Shown here piece by piece: positions 34,501-49,500 of a stretch of 64,000 nt of DNA. Below the pieces are notes generated by a model that did no database searches, was not told where the DNA came from, and was given only the letters and a program-made list of their open reading frames with translations. The position numbers were made by a program, and so were the translations under genes. The DNA comes from Mya arenaria (lineage: Eukaryota > Mollusca > Bivalvia > Myida > Myidae). The stretch spans positions 11,004,269 through 11,068,268 of the forward strand of contig NC_069129.1 of assembly GCF_026914265.1 (NCBI RefSeq), written 5' to 3'. Position 1 is the first letter of the stretch; each line of letters begins with the position of its first letter.

Positions 34501-37500
34501 AAAATCAATGAACGTAATAATTCCTTATTCAGTGGTTTAACCATTAGAAGATGTTTTACTCACTGTACTCTTTAAACATATTTTTGGAAATGATGTAACA
34601 ATGTAAGAGCATATTATTCGCACAGGGGCAGGGTGTAATATCGAACAAGTTATATTTTTAAGAATCTATAAAAGCAAATGATAGAAATATCTTACCAATA
34701 TAATTGTTGTGATTCAGTACTTTTTGGTGAGTGTCCCCTTGGAACCTAGGTACATGTTTGCCTTCAATGTAAATGATAATGTGGAAGGGGAGAGGAGCAG
34801 TTGCCACAAAAGTGTGATGTGGTTTAACCATGCACCCTGCCCCGGTGATAATATGAACATATATATTACTGACTGAAATAAGTTGCTGTTTAATCATTCC
34901 AAAGTGAATATGCTAATGTATGTTTGTGTGTTTGAATATTTATATTTATTGCCTTAATTGAAAATATTTAAAAGAAATTATTAAGCATAATCCTTCAAGT
35001 ATTTAAAATTATTTTCAGGCGTATTGACAATGATGGGGGTCGCACACATGAGCTTGCTCAGATAGCAGTGAAATGTATGCGGGGAATCCTGTATTGCTGG
35101 TTAAGGCAGGCAGACAAGGTTTGGAGAATGGTGGTTTTGTACTTTAATATGTCAGAGTTAATCCTACCCGGTATATGATTTACTGCTAATGTGAAGCAAG
35201 TCATTGAATATTTTAGAGTTGTGTTTCATCTGTCATCTGCGTACAAAAACATTAAAGATGCACTCTTATTCCCAAATAAGATTTACCTCAATTAATAATA
35301 TAGTTTTAATTTTCAAAAAGCGATTATTAAATGTCGAAAACAATGGTTCATATGAAGGATACCGAGTTTAATTTGAAAGAAATGAGCATAAAACAAGGTA
35401 TTTCTACCTTATGAGATTATAGTAGACCATAGTAGATCATTTAGCATTCACCAATCATTTAATATTTTTGCGCTTTCTGCTATTAAATACATGGTTACAA
35501 TCTTGATATCAGTAATAAGTATTTTCCATAAATGCATTATTTAGTAAGTAGTTAAAGGTTCATCAGTTAAAATTGATGTTTGTTATACATGTGAATGTAT
35601 TGATTTTGAATAAGAGTGTCACTTTGAAGTCAGTGCACAAATGATCATAAAGTCCTTTGAACTGCTCAAATTGTGCACTGATGCCATGTTTCCATACACA
35701 AATGAACAGTGAAAGTAAATATTTCATCCTGATATTGGTCAGGGAATATATCAGTGGTTGAAATTAACACAAGTCCGCAATCCCTGCACGGCTTAAATGG
35801 CTTCCGGGCTTGCTCAAATTCTGAATTTTATATAGCAGGGCTTGTTCAAAAATTTGATGCTAAGCAATAGTATAATAATTCAGGCTTGTACATCCAAAAG
35901 TCTAAGTTCGATGACTGATATATTGTGTTTTCCATAACAGGTGGAAAAGTTCAAAGAAAACCAGAGTCAAAACCACGCCCTACATTGCTTGTTTGATCTG
36001 CTCACTGGTGACCCCGTGTACAAGGACGATGAATATGAGCATCTGCAGATTGACATTGTGGCCCTCTACATCTTATTCCTGGTACAGATGACAACCTCGG
36101 GACTGCAGGTGAGAATATCGAGTGGCACAGGGCTGGTATCCATATAACTGAAAAACATCAAAAGAACATAAAATCTGATATCAAGCAATTTATTTACTTA
36201 AGTTAAAAAAATTTTTACAAGAAGTAGATTAAAAAAGTTCACATAAAGGGCTGCATTTTAGATAAAATCAATGAAAATAAAGCTTTTCAGAAATTCCCAA
36301 TTCCCATAAGAGAAAAGTATGTAACTATAAGGCAGCTGTTAGCTGGGTTTTTATGAAAATGGACTTTGGCAAAGTGTAATATTTCTAATTTCTTATTCTA
36401 AAATTACTTTCATTAGAAAAAACAACATTCTGAGACTTTTCTGTCATTTTCAGATCATATTTACCACAGACGAAGTATCGTTTGTCCAGAATCTCGTGTT
36501 TTACGTGGAACGAGCGTATCGTACCCCCGACTATGGAATGTGGGAAAGAGGCAGCAAATACAACATCGGAGTCACTGAAGTTCATGCAAGGTTTGTTTAC
36601 CAGTTGGAAAAATTATCAGTTTAAAACTGGCTAAAATTTTAATTTTCTGTTTTTAACAGAAAAGATTGGAGGTATTGTCATAGCTTAGACACATTTTTCA
36701 TCAATTTTTCAGTTCTATCGGGTTGGCAAAGGCTGCACTTGAAGCAGTGAACGGCGTCAATCTCTTTGGTGATCAGGGTGCATCGTGGTCTGTGATCTTT
36801 GTAGACATTGACGCACACAATCGGAATCGGACAATCTTTGAATCTATCTTGCCCAGGGAATCCAACTCTAAGGTTAGCAGTTTAACTTTCCCGGAATTAG
36901 GGAAGATTTCATTGATTGATTGGCTGGTTGGTTTTCCAGTTGTTGGGGTGGTTGGCTGGTTATAATGCTTCATCACTGCTTCTAATTTTCATTGCAAAAT
37001 CGTTCAAATTTTCGTGTTGTTTGTTTGTACTTGAGTTAGTCATATTTATGAACAGCTATCTTTGTAATATCTGCGTATAACTTTTATTAGGTTATGAACT
37101 TGTTAAACAATAAAATCAAGGTTTAGATCTCATAAAATCAAATAACACCTAAAAGCATGTTTTCTTGAACATTTCTCATAATTTCCTTCAGAACACAGAT
37201 GCATCTCTCTTAGCGACAGTTTCATGGCCAGCATTTGCAATTCACGAGGAGCCAGTGAGGTCCCGAACCATCTCCAAGGTCATCCGAAAACTGAGCGGGG
37301 TCAAGGGAATTAAACGTTTTATTCGTGATGGGTACAAAACAGTTGTTGAGGATAAAAATCGAAAGTATTATCGACCTGCAGAAATTAAGGTAAACATTAT
37401 TTTAAGTTTCTGTTAAAAAACTGATATCAAAAGGCTTACCATACTGTTTACAATTTCTATAAAGAATTCTTGTGTGTTTTTTTTAAATTATATGCAAAAA

Positions 37501-40500
37501 GATCATATGATAATGAGTGTTAATGCATATAGACTACAGTAAAACTGCGATCGCTCAGGGAAGCTGGGGTCCAAGCTGAAACCACGAGGGAACCAATGTT
37601 TCGAACCACCCGACTTTCAATTTTTCAGTCTGTTATAATATCTTTCAGTGTATTTTAAGTTTGAAGTTGTCAAACCGACTGTTTACTACGACACTGATTA
37701 TCACTTATCACACCTTATCAAATTTCCTTTTAACTGTCATTGCAATTTTTACAACTTGCGAAAACACCTAGCAATGGTTTGTTTATTTTGGAACACACGT
37801 TCGGGATAAAGTGTGAAATTATGACCTCGAGGGAGCCAGAAGGTTTTGTGCATGATTTGTGTATTCGGGACCGACTATAGTGTTTGACTTCTCCTTTTAT
37901 GTAGGTTTCGATGCAGTATATTTTATATGAAAATAGAAGGAAAAATGTTTGGGACCAAGCTCCGACCTCCAGGGATTACCGGTTCTCGAACGACCGCCTG
38001 TTTGAATGACTGCAGTTTTACTGTACATGTATATTCATCATGCAAATTTTTTGAAAGCTCTTTTCAACTTACATAATTTATCTCAGAAGAAATATTTATT
38101 TCATATGTTTGTTTTCTAGCAAACAGTTAGTTCTTTATTTGCTCGTTTTATACATGCATTGTACATGAACTACAATCTTCAATGTCTTTTTTATGCTGAA
38201 TTTGTGCAGTCAGGCAAGCAGCTTTCAAATTGTACTTATCCGAACCTTTTTTAACTTGCCCTAATAAAAGTATGTAATAAATCGGTATTACCACCCCCTC
38301 CTGGAGTTTCCTGGCTGGTACTCCTTTATGTAGTGGTAACATTGCTTTATAAATGTACATATACTACATTGTATGTTTACTTCAAGGTCAAAATGATTTA
38401 TTAAAAAATGGCCTGGTTATATTAGTAAAAATAAAAATGTTAATTTCTATAGGTATCTACACAAATAACAGACATTGATGATTCACCAGTCAATTATCAC
38501 ATACTACATCATAAATGTTTGTGACAGCATTACAAATACCTAGCAAATGTGTTAAAAGCGTTCAAACTGGAACTCCAACACTACTTGTCCTTTCGGGGGA
38601 ACAAGATTGACTTTTTTTCCAACAGTAATTTTACTTGTCCCTGGCGTTGGGCAAGTGGCGTATTTCAATGACTGGACATAATCATGAACTCCTAAACATT
38701 AGATTCTTACATCCATTATCCATAACATCTTTTTTGTCTTTCAGAATTTTGATGGGATAGAGTGTGAATGGCCGATGTTCTATGTGTACCTTTTGTTGGA
38801 TCGTGAGTTACACTCTGGTTTCAAATTTTTCAAATAATTTTAAGTCCCTTAAGATCAAGCTCAACACACTATTTTTAAGTTGGTATACTGTAAATTGTGT
38901 AAAATTCTCTTTTTAAAGAGTTTTGAGGCTTTTAAAGGAAAAAATATTTGAGAGAAATACGATAAACTGCTTTTAGTTTTATAAAATCATAATAAAGTAA
39001 GTAATTTTGCTAAATGAAATAAGAATCTTAGTGGGTTAGGCTTAAGTATTTTTGAGAAATTGGGTCCAGGTTATCTTGAATTTTAAGGTAATGTTGTGTT
39101 TGCATTTTCAATAAGAAACTCATGTAGACAAAATAAAACCACACGGTACATTTCTTAACCTCTATTGAGCGAAAAGGAATAACAAGATTAATCCTTTTAG
39201 GATTATATAGGGACAAAGGTTTAAGATGGGAAATGCAAAGAAATTTTCACTGGGGCTTTCCCAGCTAGTGACTTAAATTGTGCTGACAATATTAAGTCTT
39301 TTTTCTTTATATTTTCAGGAATATTTCAAAATGACAAGGAGGGAGTAAAGAAGTATTCTGCCATGCTTGATCACGTTATGACCCGATCTAATGATGGTAG
39401 ACTATTTTCCTGAATTCTAATGCTCAATCTCCTTTGCAAACCTGCTCATTTTTGTTATGGCAAATTAAAGATTTTGTGAATCTAAAATCATTTTAAAACT
39501 ATTTGCGGGAAATTAAACATAATTCCCTGTTCTTTATGACTTTGTTAAATGCATGATTCAAGTCTATAACAGATAGTATAAAACATTTCTAACATTGAAA
39601 TGATTCAAGTTTATACAATTGAAGGTGATCATAGAAAATTTGCACCATGCGGCTTCTTGGCTGGTCCCAAAAGTTTCAGGGCTCTAGGGTAATCGATGTG
39701 TAGGTCAATTTGACTACAGAAGTTGTACATGTTGGTTTGAGGTCCACTAGAGGAACAATATTGTCTGCTCAAAATGCATATCAGTACTGGGTCACCTACG
39801 AAACTGACTTGAAAGCAGCTCATAAGTTGATCGCCTTACAGCTGTCTTCGCAATCAAGGCAGGTGGATTTTGAGATTGTTAATTCAGCCTGTGTCCATTG
39901 GTTGCATTGACAGCTTCCCCGCATCCTCTCAACGGTTTAAATAATAAATTTGGAAGGCTAAAAGCAGAGAATTTACCCTCATTAGGTGAATGTACAGCGG
40001 AAGCGAATAATTTAAAGCCAAAATGTGTAACAACAATTATTGATATCTAAAATGTTGCCCATCAGAAAGATAGAAGAAAGAAAGAGGCCTTCCAGGCTCT
40101 GTGTGAGTTACCTTGGTTCTACTGCATTGGTGCAACTAAACAGCTTCAAATGGCTTATTATGAGGACCTTCAGTTAAGAGCCCTCATCTGTGAAGGGAAC
40201 TATGTCACACTCAAGTTAAACAAACTGTTATGATTTAGAAACCTGATTTATACCTAGGAAACAGGCTCACAGCTGTCTTTGTAATCGAGAAAAAGTTAAA
40301 AGTATGAATTCAATTTCAGGTCTGCTCATGCCGCACTACTTTTACATCCCCGCTGAACAGGTTGAGATTGAGAGAATGCAGCCGGGCCGAGGAAGACGGT
40401 ACCCGAGTGATGCAGGCTCCACCAAGGGCATCTTTCTCTGGGGACAAGCTGTCTACTTCATCTCACAGTTGCTAGGTATGTGTAACATGATACTCCTGTT

Positions 40501-43500
40501 TATCCATGTGCACGCTGGGCTTCGTCAGGTACCCTCGGACAATTTACTGGCAATGTCTAATCTCCTATGTGGTGATTTCCCTTGACGAGAATGGTTATTA
40601 GAATGATGCAGTGATGTACAAAGTTGTTCGTGCGGGCGGATAGGCTTGCGGCGTCCTGTGAATTTAATGAATTAAATTCAGCTTTTAGGATCAAGCCGTT
40701 TGTGTTTTTTAAAATGCATGCATGTTTACACATTAATGTGCTGGTAGACTTTAACAATCTCCAATACACTTTATTGATTTAAACCAAGATGACACTTGGC
40801 AAAATAACGTAAGGGTGTACAATACATTTTAAATAAAAAAGTTATCTGCTGCTCTGCATGAACCAGTAAGGAATGAAAATGATGCAATTAAATCCTTTTA
40901 TCTCACTCCCAGTGAAAGAGCTGCTCAACATTAACGATATTGACCCAATACGTCGCCACTTGCCAGCCTCGGAACGGCCGAAAGTGAACAGCCGATATTC
41001 ATCATTTCAGGTATTTCTCTTACATGTTTAAGTAACCTTGTATTGTTTTGGCTGAAATAATACTCTTGCTTTTGTTGACTAACTTAGTATGAGAAATTGA
41101 ACTAAAATGCAGCATGACAAAATAAGACGAAAAACAAAGACATGTGAGATTTATTTCCTTGGTACGAATACAATTTTTAATCTTAAGATTTGTTCATGTA
41201 AATCTGTTATTAACCACTTGGTACATCAAAACATGTATACAATTGGAAAGGATTTTTTACAGTTTTGCATAGACATTAAAGCTAGGTATTGTCATAGCCT
41301 TGGCGCCATTGTTGCAGGAGTGCAAGAACTTTAACCTTGGCCATAACTCATGTTGCCAGAGACAATATGGACATGTGCAGCAAGCCTTAAAACTTTTGCT
41401 TCAATTACTGTTGAGTTTACCCCTTTTTATGACTGTAAAATTGCAATTGGGTCTTCAGCAAGACTCATAACTCTTGCTTTAAATACTATTGACTTATGCC
41501 CCTTTTTATGACTGTAAAATTGCAATTGGGTCTTCAGCAAGACTCATAACTCTTGCTTTAAATACTATTGACTTATGCCCCTTTTTATGACTGTAAAATG
41601 GCAATGGGGTCTTCAGCAAAATTCATAACTCTTGCTTTAATTACTATTGAGTTATGCCCCTTTTTATGACTGTAAAAGGCAATTGGGTCTTCAGCAAGAC
41701 TCATAACTCTTGCTTTAATTACTGTTGAGTTATGCCCCTTTTTTTGACTGTAAAACGGCAATTGGGTCTTCAGCAAGACTCATAACTCTTGCTTTAATTA
41801 CTGTTGAGTTATGCCCCTTTTTTGGCTGTAAAACAGCAATTGGGTGTGGGCATTTGCTCAGCAGCACTCTTGTTTTAAGTCTTTAAAATGTGAATTATCT
41901 ATGTTTTGAATCTTAAATAATCTTACGAGTCATGCTCTCAAGTACCTGAGGTTTTAAATTAGACGATGACTATTGTGTCCACAGGCTGCTGCTTATAATT
42001 TTAGAGCTATGTATTATGGAATAGGATTTAACATTTTTTTTTATCTGTCTTACCTATTATAAAGCATAGAAAATTGATTTAGCGCCAACATTTTGGAAAA
42101 GAGAGTCAGGTAATTTAGACTGGACTATCCGAATGATCATCTGCAAATTGTCTGTCGTAATTGTAATGCATACTTTTGCTAAATGTGAATAAATGTTTTA
42201 GGCAAATACATTATATGGACAAGTTATGGGATTTTCCACTAAAATGTGTTAAATTTTTGGAAAATCCTATTATTTCTTTATTCTGCACTATTTTATTGCT
42301 ACTCATTTTTCATATTTTGTTTGCTTCTAGGTCATTTTCACAATGTGGAGTAAAAGTTTGTGACTTGATTTTGCAATGCTTGTTGGTTTATGTTTGAAGC
42401 TGCACTCTCACAGTTTTACCATTTTTACAACTTATTATTTTTTGTCTTGGAAAGAGCAAATTTTTGCGTAAATATCTGCAGACCAATGATATAAGATTGC
42501 TGACAAAAAATCAGATGGTAGATTTTCATATTTTCCATTCGAAAATTAATGCGTAATACATTAATTTTAGAACTTAAATATGAAAACCTGTGATCTAATT
42601 TTTTGTCAACAGTCTTATTTAACTGGTTTCCATGGAATTTTGCAAAAATTGGCTCGTTCCAAGACAAAAAATAAAAAAGTTGTCAAAATGTTCAATCTGT
42701 GAGAGTGCAGCTTTAAGATGCGATATAACACATGTTCTTTTTTTAGCTTTGGTATTTCCCACATACTAGATGCTGTTGATGCTATGCTTTAGTCTAATGG
42801 CTTTTTTGCTTTATTATTGCATGTTTTGTTTGAGTTTTTGTAACAAATGAACATGACTTACTGATTTTTAGCTCTACTGGCCAAAGGCCAGAAGAGCTTA
42901 TGCAATGGTAATGTGTACGTAGTATGTGCGTCTGTGCGTCCGTGCGTCTGTAAACAATTTCTTGTAAACAATTTCTTGTTAATGCGATACAGTCTTCAGT
43001 TTTGATTGTATCTCGATGAAACTTGTACAGTATTTAGATATCAATTAGAGCTTGGTTCCTTTCGAAAACCAGCCATATCCGCCTATGCATGCCTAGATTA
43101 TGGGCCTTGAAAGTTTTAAATTAAAGAAATGCTATTTTTAGTTAACTTATTTTTAGCCATTCAGGTCTGCATGAGCGAATTCTATTTTTAGCCAAGTTTA
43201 CATGTACATGTAAATTCAAGTCTAGGACTAAGGGAGAGAATTTGCTTTTTGTACTGCAGCTGATTATGTGAATTACTCTGCCCTGTTCTTGTTGAAAGCC
43301 CAATTTTTTTGGCTCTAAGTGTCTGTAGTTTGCACATTCATCTTAACAAAATTGGTTGTGAATGTTGCTTCAATTTATGCACCTGGGGTCATTACTGGCC
43401 GCACCCAGGGTTCACAGGTTTGGTAAAATTAAATTGGGATAGGTTTGAAAATCTTTTTGTGTGTTTTTGCATCCATCTCAGCACAATTGCTTGTGAATGT

Positions 43501-46500
43501 TTGTTCAAATTGATCAATGTTGTCCTCGGATGCCCTTGACTTTGACCTTTTAACCAACTTTTTTTAAATTTTTAAAACTACAGAAATTTTTACCATGAGT
43601 ACAGTTTTGAAAGCATTTTTTTTTGTCAGATGACTTTTACTTGGCACATATTAAAATAGTTCATGAACTAATCTGCTTACAATACTTTCTGGGCTCAGAT
43701 GTTGAACGTGCAACTATTCAGGTAACCCAAACACAAAATGTGAACTTTATGTCTGTTGCCTTTTACCCATACATACATGCTGTGGATTAAAAATGACCAC
43801 AAGTGCCATGCCAGTAGAGCATAGGCCCTTTTGGGCCTCTTGTTCTAATAATTTAAGTCTTAACAATATTAACACAAAATTTACAATATTGCTACAGCAG
43901 ACATAACTTTTGTTTATGGTTATGATTGGTGTTTTAGCAGCAGTTTTTGGGAGTATCAGTAACATTTTGTGACACAAATGTTGTTGGATTCTGACAACAC
44001 ACACTTATACCTTAAAGCAGTGATTTTTCTGGTGAAATTCACTGCCTTCTAAAGCCTATTTCTCCTCGCGAAAAAATGTCTATTATTCTCCGAAAAAATT
44101 CAATTTCTTAAATGCAGATTAAGTTAATGAATAAAAAAAGCTTTTAAAGCATAATATATCCTAAAAAAAGTGAAAACATATTTTTTTGACATTATATTAC
44201 TAACTATTTTGGTCTGGATTTTGTATTTTTCCCAAAATCGACAAAGGCACAGGTGGTGAAAATAATTCCAAAAAAATCACTGCCTTAAGATAAAAGACAC
44301 ATTAACCCTGTCATGAAACCTTTTGCTATTCCTAAATTAGATAAAAGAGGAAGGAAAAAAGGCCGATTAACTTATAGTTTCTGTCCAATTAACAAGTAAA
44401 ATTTACTGCAGGAAACAAGGTCTTTTCAGCCATCAAATCATCGTGTGAGTGTTTATAATTTTATTTCACCATTTTTAGTTCTTCGAATTATGTATTCGGT
44501 AAAACTCAAAACCCTCTAATGATTTCTAAAGCATCATTGTGTTCATAAAAGGTAAAAAAAGGTATTTATTAAAAACGAGTCTCAATACTAGTAACAGTAA
44601 TGACAAAAACATGTTTTCCCATTTTGTTATATTGACTTAGTTTTGGCAACTTCTTTTATTTTTTTGTCTTGGAATGAGCCAATTTTTAGTAAATACCTGA
44701 AGAGCAGTGAAATAAGATTGAATTTCATATTTATGTTTGAAAATTGATGTTTTAAATCTAAAAGCTATAATAACACTTAAAGAAAAAATAATTTTCGACA
44801 GTCTTTCTTACAATTGAGATCTGTTCTATTGTGAGTTATCTTATATAACTGAATTGAAGACCATGATGCCCAAATCCACTTATTCTGAGACAACAACAAA
44901 ATGTCAAAACTGTCAATCTGTGATAGTGCAGCTTTAAGTGACATATGGACTCCATTAACAACTCTCATATCATATAATCACTCCTCGCATCGATAATTTG
45001 AAAGAAATTGTTTGATTGATGACATAACACACAGTTGGTTTTGATTTACAAAAAACACTTTCAATTCTAGAAATGAGGGTGAGAGTTGTCTAGTGGTATA
45101 GGTGTCCGCCTCGCACACAAGAAGTTGTGGGCTCGATCCCCACCAGGTGTACTTTCTCATGGCCTCTCAAAATGGACACCAGTACTGGATTCTGCCCAGG
45201 AAATGAACTCGAGAGTGATCTTATAAGCTATCAGTTTTTGTCACAATCAAGCTTAAATAATTAAGTATATACCATTTCTTGAAATGACTTGAGCACAATT
45301 TTTTACTTACAATTTGATCTTACCATATTTTCTTGTTTAATCCTTTTTATATAAGATGGCCCCATTAAGCATTGATGCATTTAATGTACACATGATCTTG
45401 ATGGTCATATAAGCCTTACAGTTTAAGCATCTTTCTATTTATGGAGCCCATTTCAATTGTTGAAGCTCGGAAATATAAACATACTGGTTTTCCTAAGCTA
45501 ATTCTCTGGTACAAATAACATTGTATAATAAAAATAGACACATGTTACTTCAGATATAATAGAATCATTGATCGTTAACATGAATTTCAATAGCCTAAAT
45601 ATATATTTTTAATTGGTACCAGCATGGGAAAACCCAGTTATGTGAATTCCATGTTTCATCTGCATATAACTTAGGCCTCCTGCTTTTTGGTTTCTGCGCT
45701 AGACCCTAAAATATTGACCAGTTGCTAGTTGTAAGTCAAACAATCAGTTGACCAATAAAAGGATTATATTTTGTAAATAAATAAAATCACATGATTGCAC
45801 AAACCAATGCATTAGCTGGTAAACCTACCAGGTATGCTGAATGATTTTGACAAATTTAAATAAACTGATTGCTTTAGCGACTGGTCAATTGCAAATATGC
45901 AAGCTTATAATATCACTCTAGTTAAATTGCACAAAAGTCAACTTGACCATACATGTGTGTACTATTCGACGTAACAATCATCACATTGTTCTCTAGAAAT
46001 TGCATGGCCGTGGTTATACTATCAACTCAATTTGACGGCTCTAGTTAACATTTTATAGCATGATAATCTTAGTTTAGGCTCTGGGCCTGATTAACATCTG
46101 ATAGGACGACAATCTTAGTTTAGGCTCTGAGCCGGATTAACGTCGGATAGGACGATAATCTTAGTTTAGGCTCTGAGCCGGATTAACATCATATAGGACG
46201 ATAATCTTAGTTCAGGCTACTAGGCCTGATTAACATCGTATAGGATGATAATCTTAGTTTAGGCTCTGGGCCTGATTAACATCATATAGGATGATAATCT
46301 TAGTTTAGGCTCTGAGCCTCCCTTGGGAGCGATACACCGGCTTTGAACCAAGGTGAAGGGCACAGAGCCTGTTCCGCCCCTATTTAACCAGGGGTGACAC
46401 CTCTTTCTTCTCTTATCTCGGTTGTGTAACGTTTCAGATGTCATTCATTGTTGTTACACAACCACTTTTTCGGGCGTAATTATTCTTTAGACATTGTACC

Positions 46501-49500
46501 TCATTCAATGATGAGGGTAATTCTGCCCCTTTAGGCTTCTAAATTCTTCTTTAAACTGCACAGGGGTGCTGTGAGGGCAAGCAAGCAATAATTCATCATA
46601 TAGGCACAGGCAGATGTTAAAAACTTTAGAGGCATGATCAACTCAACCTCATTGGGTTTGTCCATGATATAATGCCCACTGGTGTAAGTTGTTTATACAG
46701 ACAATGAAACCAACAGGCACATTTATCCAAGCAGCCCAAAGTCACACAGTCATTGTGTTGATTTGAATATTTTAAATGAAAGTGTTCTTTCTACATCTTG
46801 GTTTTTATGACAGTTTTGTTTGGGTCAGTTTTACAAGGTTTAAAATTTGCAACAATATTACAAATGTAAATCCTCAGTAATTTGTACTGTGTTTTAGGTA
46901 TAAAACTTGGAACTTGACATATTAACAAACATTTAAATTTGTGAGCATTAAACCCTTGTGAAATTAAAACAATCTGCAATAAGTATTATTTGAAGTTTTG
47001 AAGTTTAGAATTTCATAGATAATCCATCCATCTGAATAAATCTTTCAGAAAAATAGAGAGAACATTTCAGTCCGTGGTATTGGTTTAGAAATTATATTTG
47101 CTAGTATTGTTTCGATGCCGTAAAAACTTTTAACCTTATTTTTACATTCAGTATTATTCTGTTGTCACTTTTATATTATGTTAACTTTAAGTTTTTACTT
47201 TATGATAAACTTATAGCCATGTTTTGTCATTGTATTCAAACTAATAATAACTAAATGAAGCATCTTGTTAGATAAATAAGCAATTAACCCAAGCTTTTAG
47301 AGCTTTTACGGTAATCCTATGGTACAATCCCAATATCAATTTCTCTTATTTAACCCTGCACTTATAATGTCCTATATTTTGACCCCAGATAACACCCCCA
47401 GACCTGGTGCTACAAATTGTGCTGATTGCGGAGAGCTCCCGGCTACAGCAGCTGCTAGCTACATACGGCATACAGACGCAAACCCCGCATCAGGTACGCT
47501 TGCACACTGGAAAGGCTTTTCTGGTCAATACGGCTCTGGAAAATTCCATCTTGCACCGCCATGCCAGATAAGTCGTGCCTAACAAAACAATAAGAAAACA
47601 AAACAAATCATTTTTTAAAAAGCACTGTTTTAGAGAAACTGTTTTACCTCAATACTGAGATAAATAACTAAGCATCATGATGTCAGTAAAAGTCACACAT
47701 GTTCGTTGGTGAAATTGATTTTTTATGTCATTTTTTCCACAAATTGAAAATTCAGGGGCGGCATGATTACATACAGTGTCAAGTCTGAGTTTAGAATCAA
47801 GTCGCAAAACTGCGAATCTTCATTTCAATGGAACTTTCCTTCTGTTGAGTATTGATAATGATATTTGCTGAAATTAATTTCTATTCAAATTAATATTTGT
47901 TAAACAAATGGGATAGAGATGATTCTATGTAATGTAATGATAGTGCTTTATTGTGTCGTCTGAGTCTAGACTTGAATTTGAGACTGTTTGTAATCGTAAC
48001 CCCAGAAGTTATTTCCTTTCCATTATAAATTTTAACAGGATTTAAATAGTTTATTCGGTTGAGTAAATGATGGTGCTAAAATCAAATACCATCTTCACAG
48101 CTTTTCTGTTGAATGTTAGAAAGAAAAATCATAGTAAGGGTTGTGAAATCAGATTAATTTGAGATATTATTGTTGTAAAATGAAGAGGAAAATAAAAATG
48201 ATGTTATTTTAAAATACAAAAAAATACATACATTACTTAAATATTTGATCATTTTCCAGATTGAGCCAATTCAGATATGGTCGCCAAAAGAGCTGTCCAA
48301 GGCGTATGAATATCTGGGCATCAACAAGAAACTTGGGCTTACTGGACGTCCCAAAAGACCATTTGGAGTTTTGAGTACATCAAAGGTGAGAAATAAAGTG
48401 TATCAATGCTGCACTCTCACAGATTGACTTTTTTTTACATTTTTTAAATTTATTTGTTTGTCTTTGAATGAGGTAGTTTTTGTGTTAATGTCAGGAAACT
48501 AGTCATATAAGACTGCTGACAAAGGATATAGATCACAGGTTTTCATATTTATGTTTGAAAAATTATTTTTATGGCTAAAAGCTTTAAGACAAATGAGTTT
48601 TTTAGCAATTTTTTAAATAATTTAGAACTGCCAATCTGTGAGACTGCAGCTTTAAAGGTTTTCACTAATTTCTTTTGAAAAACTGAAATCTTCCAATATG
48701 TCATCATATCAAAACTCACTGTGTTTCCATTCCAGATCTATCGCGCATGTGGGGCAACGGTGCTATGTTATCCTCTTCTGTTTGAAGTCACAGATTTCTA
48801 CATGGCTCAAGACATCAGCATCGTCATTGATGACCTCAAGGTTAAAATAGCTTAATTGAATTTTGGATATAAAGAGTGCTGATTGTTCTTAACTCGTCTT
48901 TTTTAAAGATTGAAAGTTAAAGAGTTGCCATAGCCATGGTGTTGTCGTCAGTGGTATCTTGCAAAATCTTTATCTTTCAGCCATATCTCAAGAACAAATT
49001 ATAGATATATGAAACTTGGTGAACATATAAACACAATGTGACTCATGCTATAATTATATTCCTTAAATATTTCACCTTGACTAATGTAGAAACCCTTATC
49101 AGCAATAGCATCCACTTACAATTTTCTTGTTTGTTATTTATCAGTGGTGTACTTTCAACATTTTAAGCTGGTCTGAAGTGAAAAAAGCGAGATTTTGTCA
49201 GACTCTTGGTGTCGTTGTCTGCATCATCGACGTCCTTGTGCAAACCAATAACCTAGGCCATAATTAAAGAATCATTCAAGATATACTAATAAATTTTGTT
49301 CACTGTTGCAAGAGACATTGAGCACATGTTTAGCAAATCCCATAACTCTGACTTTTATAATTGTTGAGTTATGTCCCTTTATAGACTTTTATATCACATC
49401 CCATAACTTTTATATCGTTTTAGTTACACTCCTTTTCTAATCTTTAAAAACAGATGAGCTTTGATGTTCTTGTCCACTGTGCTCTTGTTTAATTGAATGA

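Noticed and set aside
45068-45145. Functional tRNA gene
   Set aside because: The A and B boxes are present but the stems do not pair properly, and a SINE body follows.
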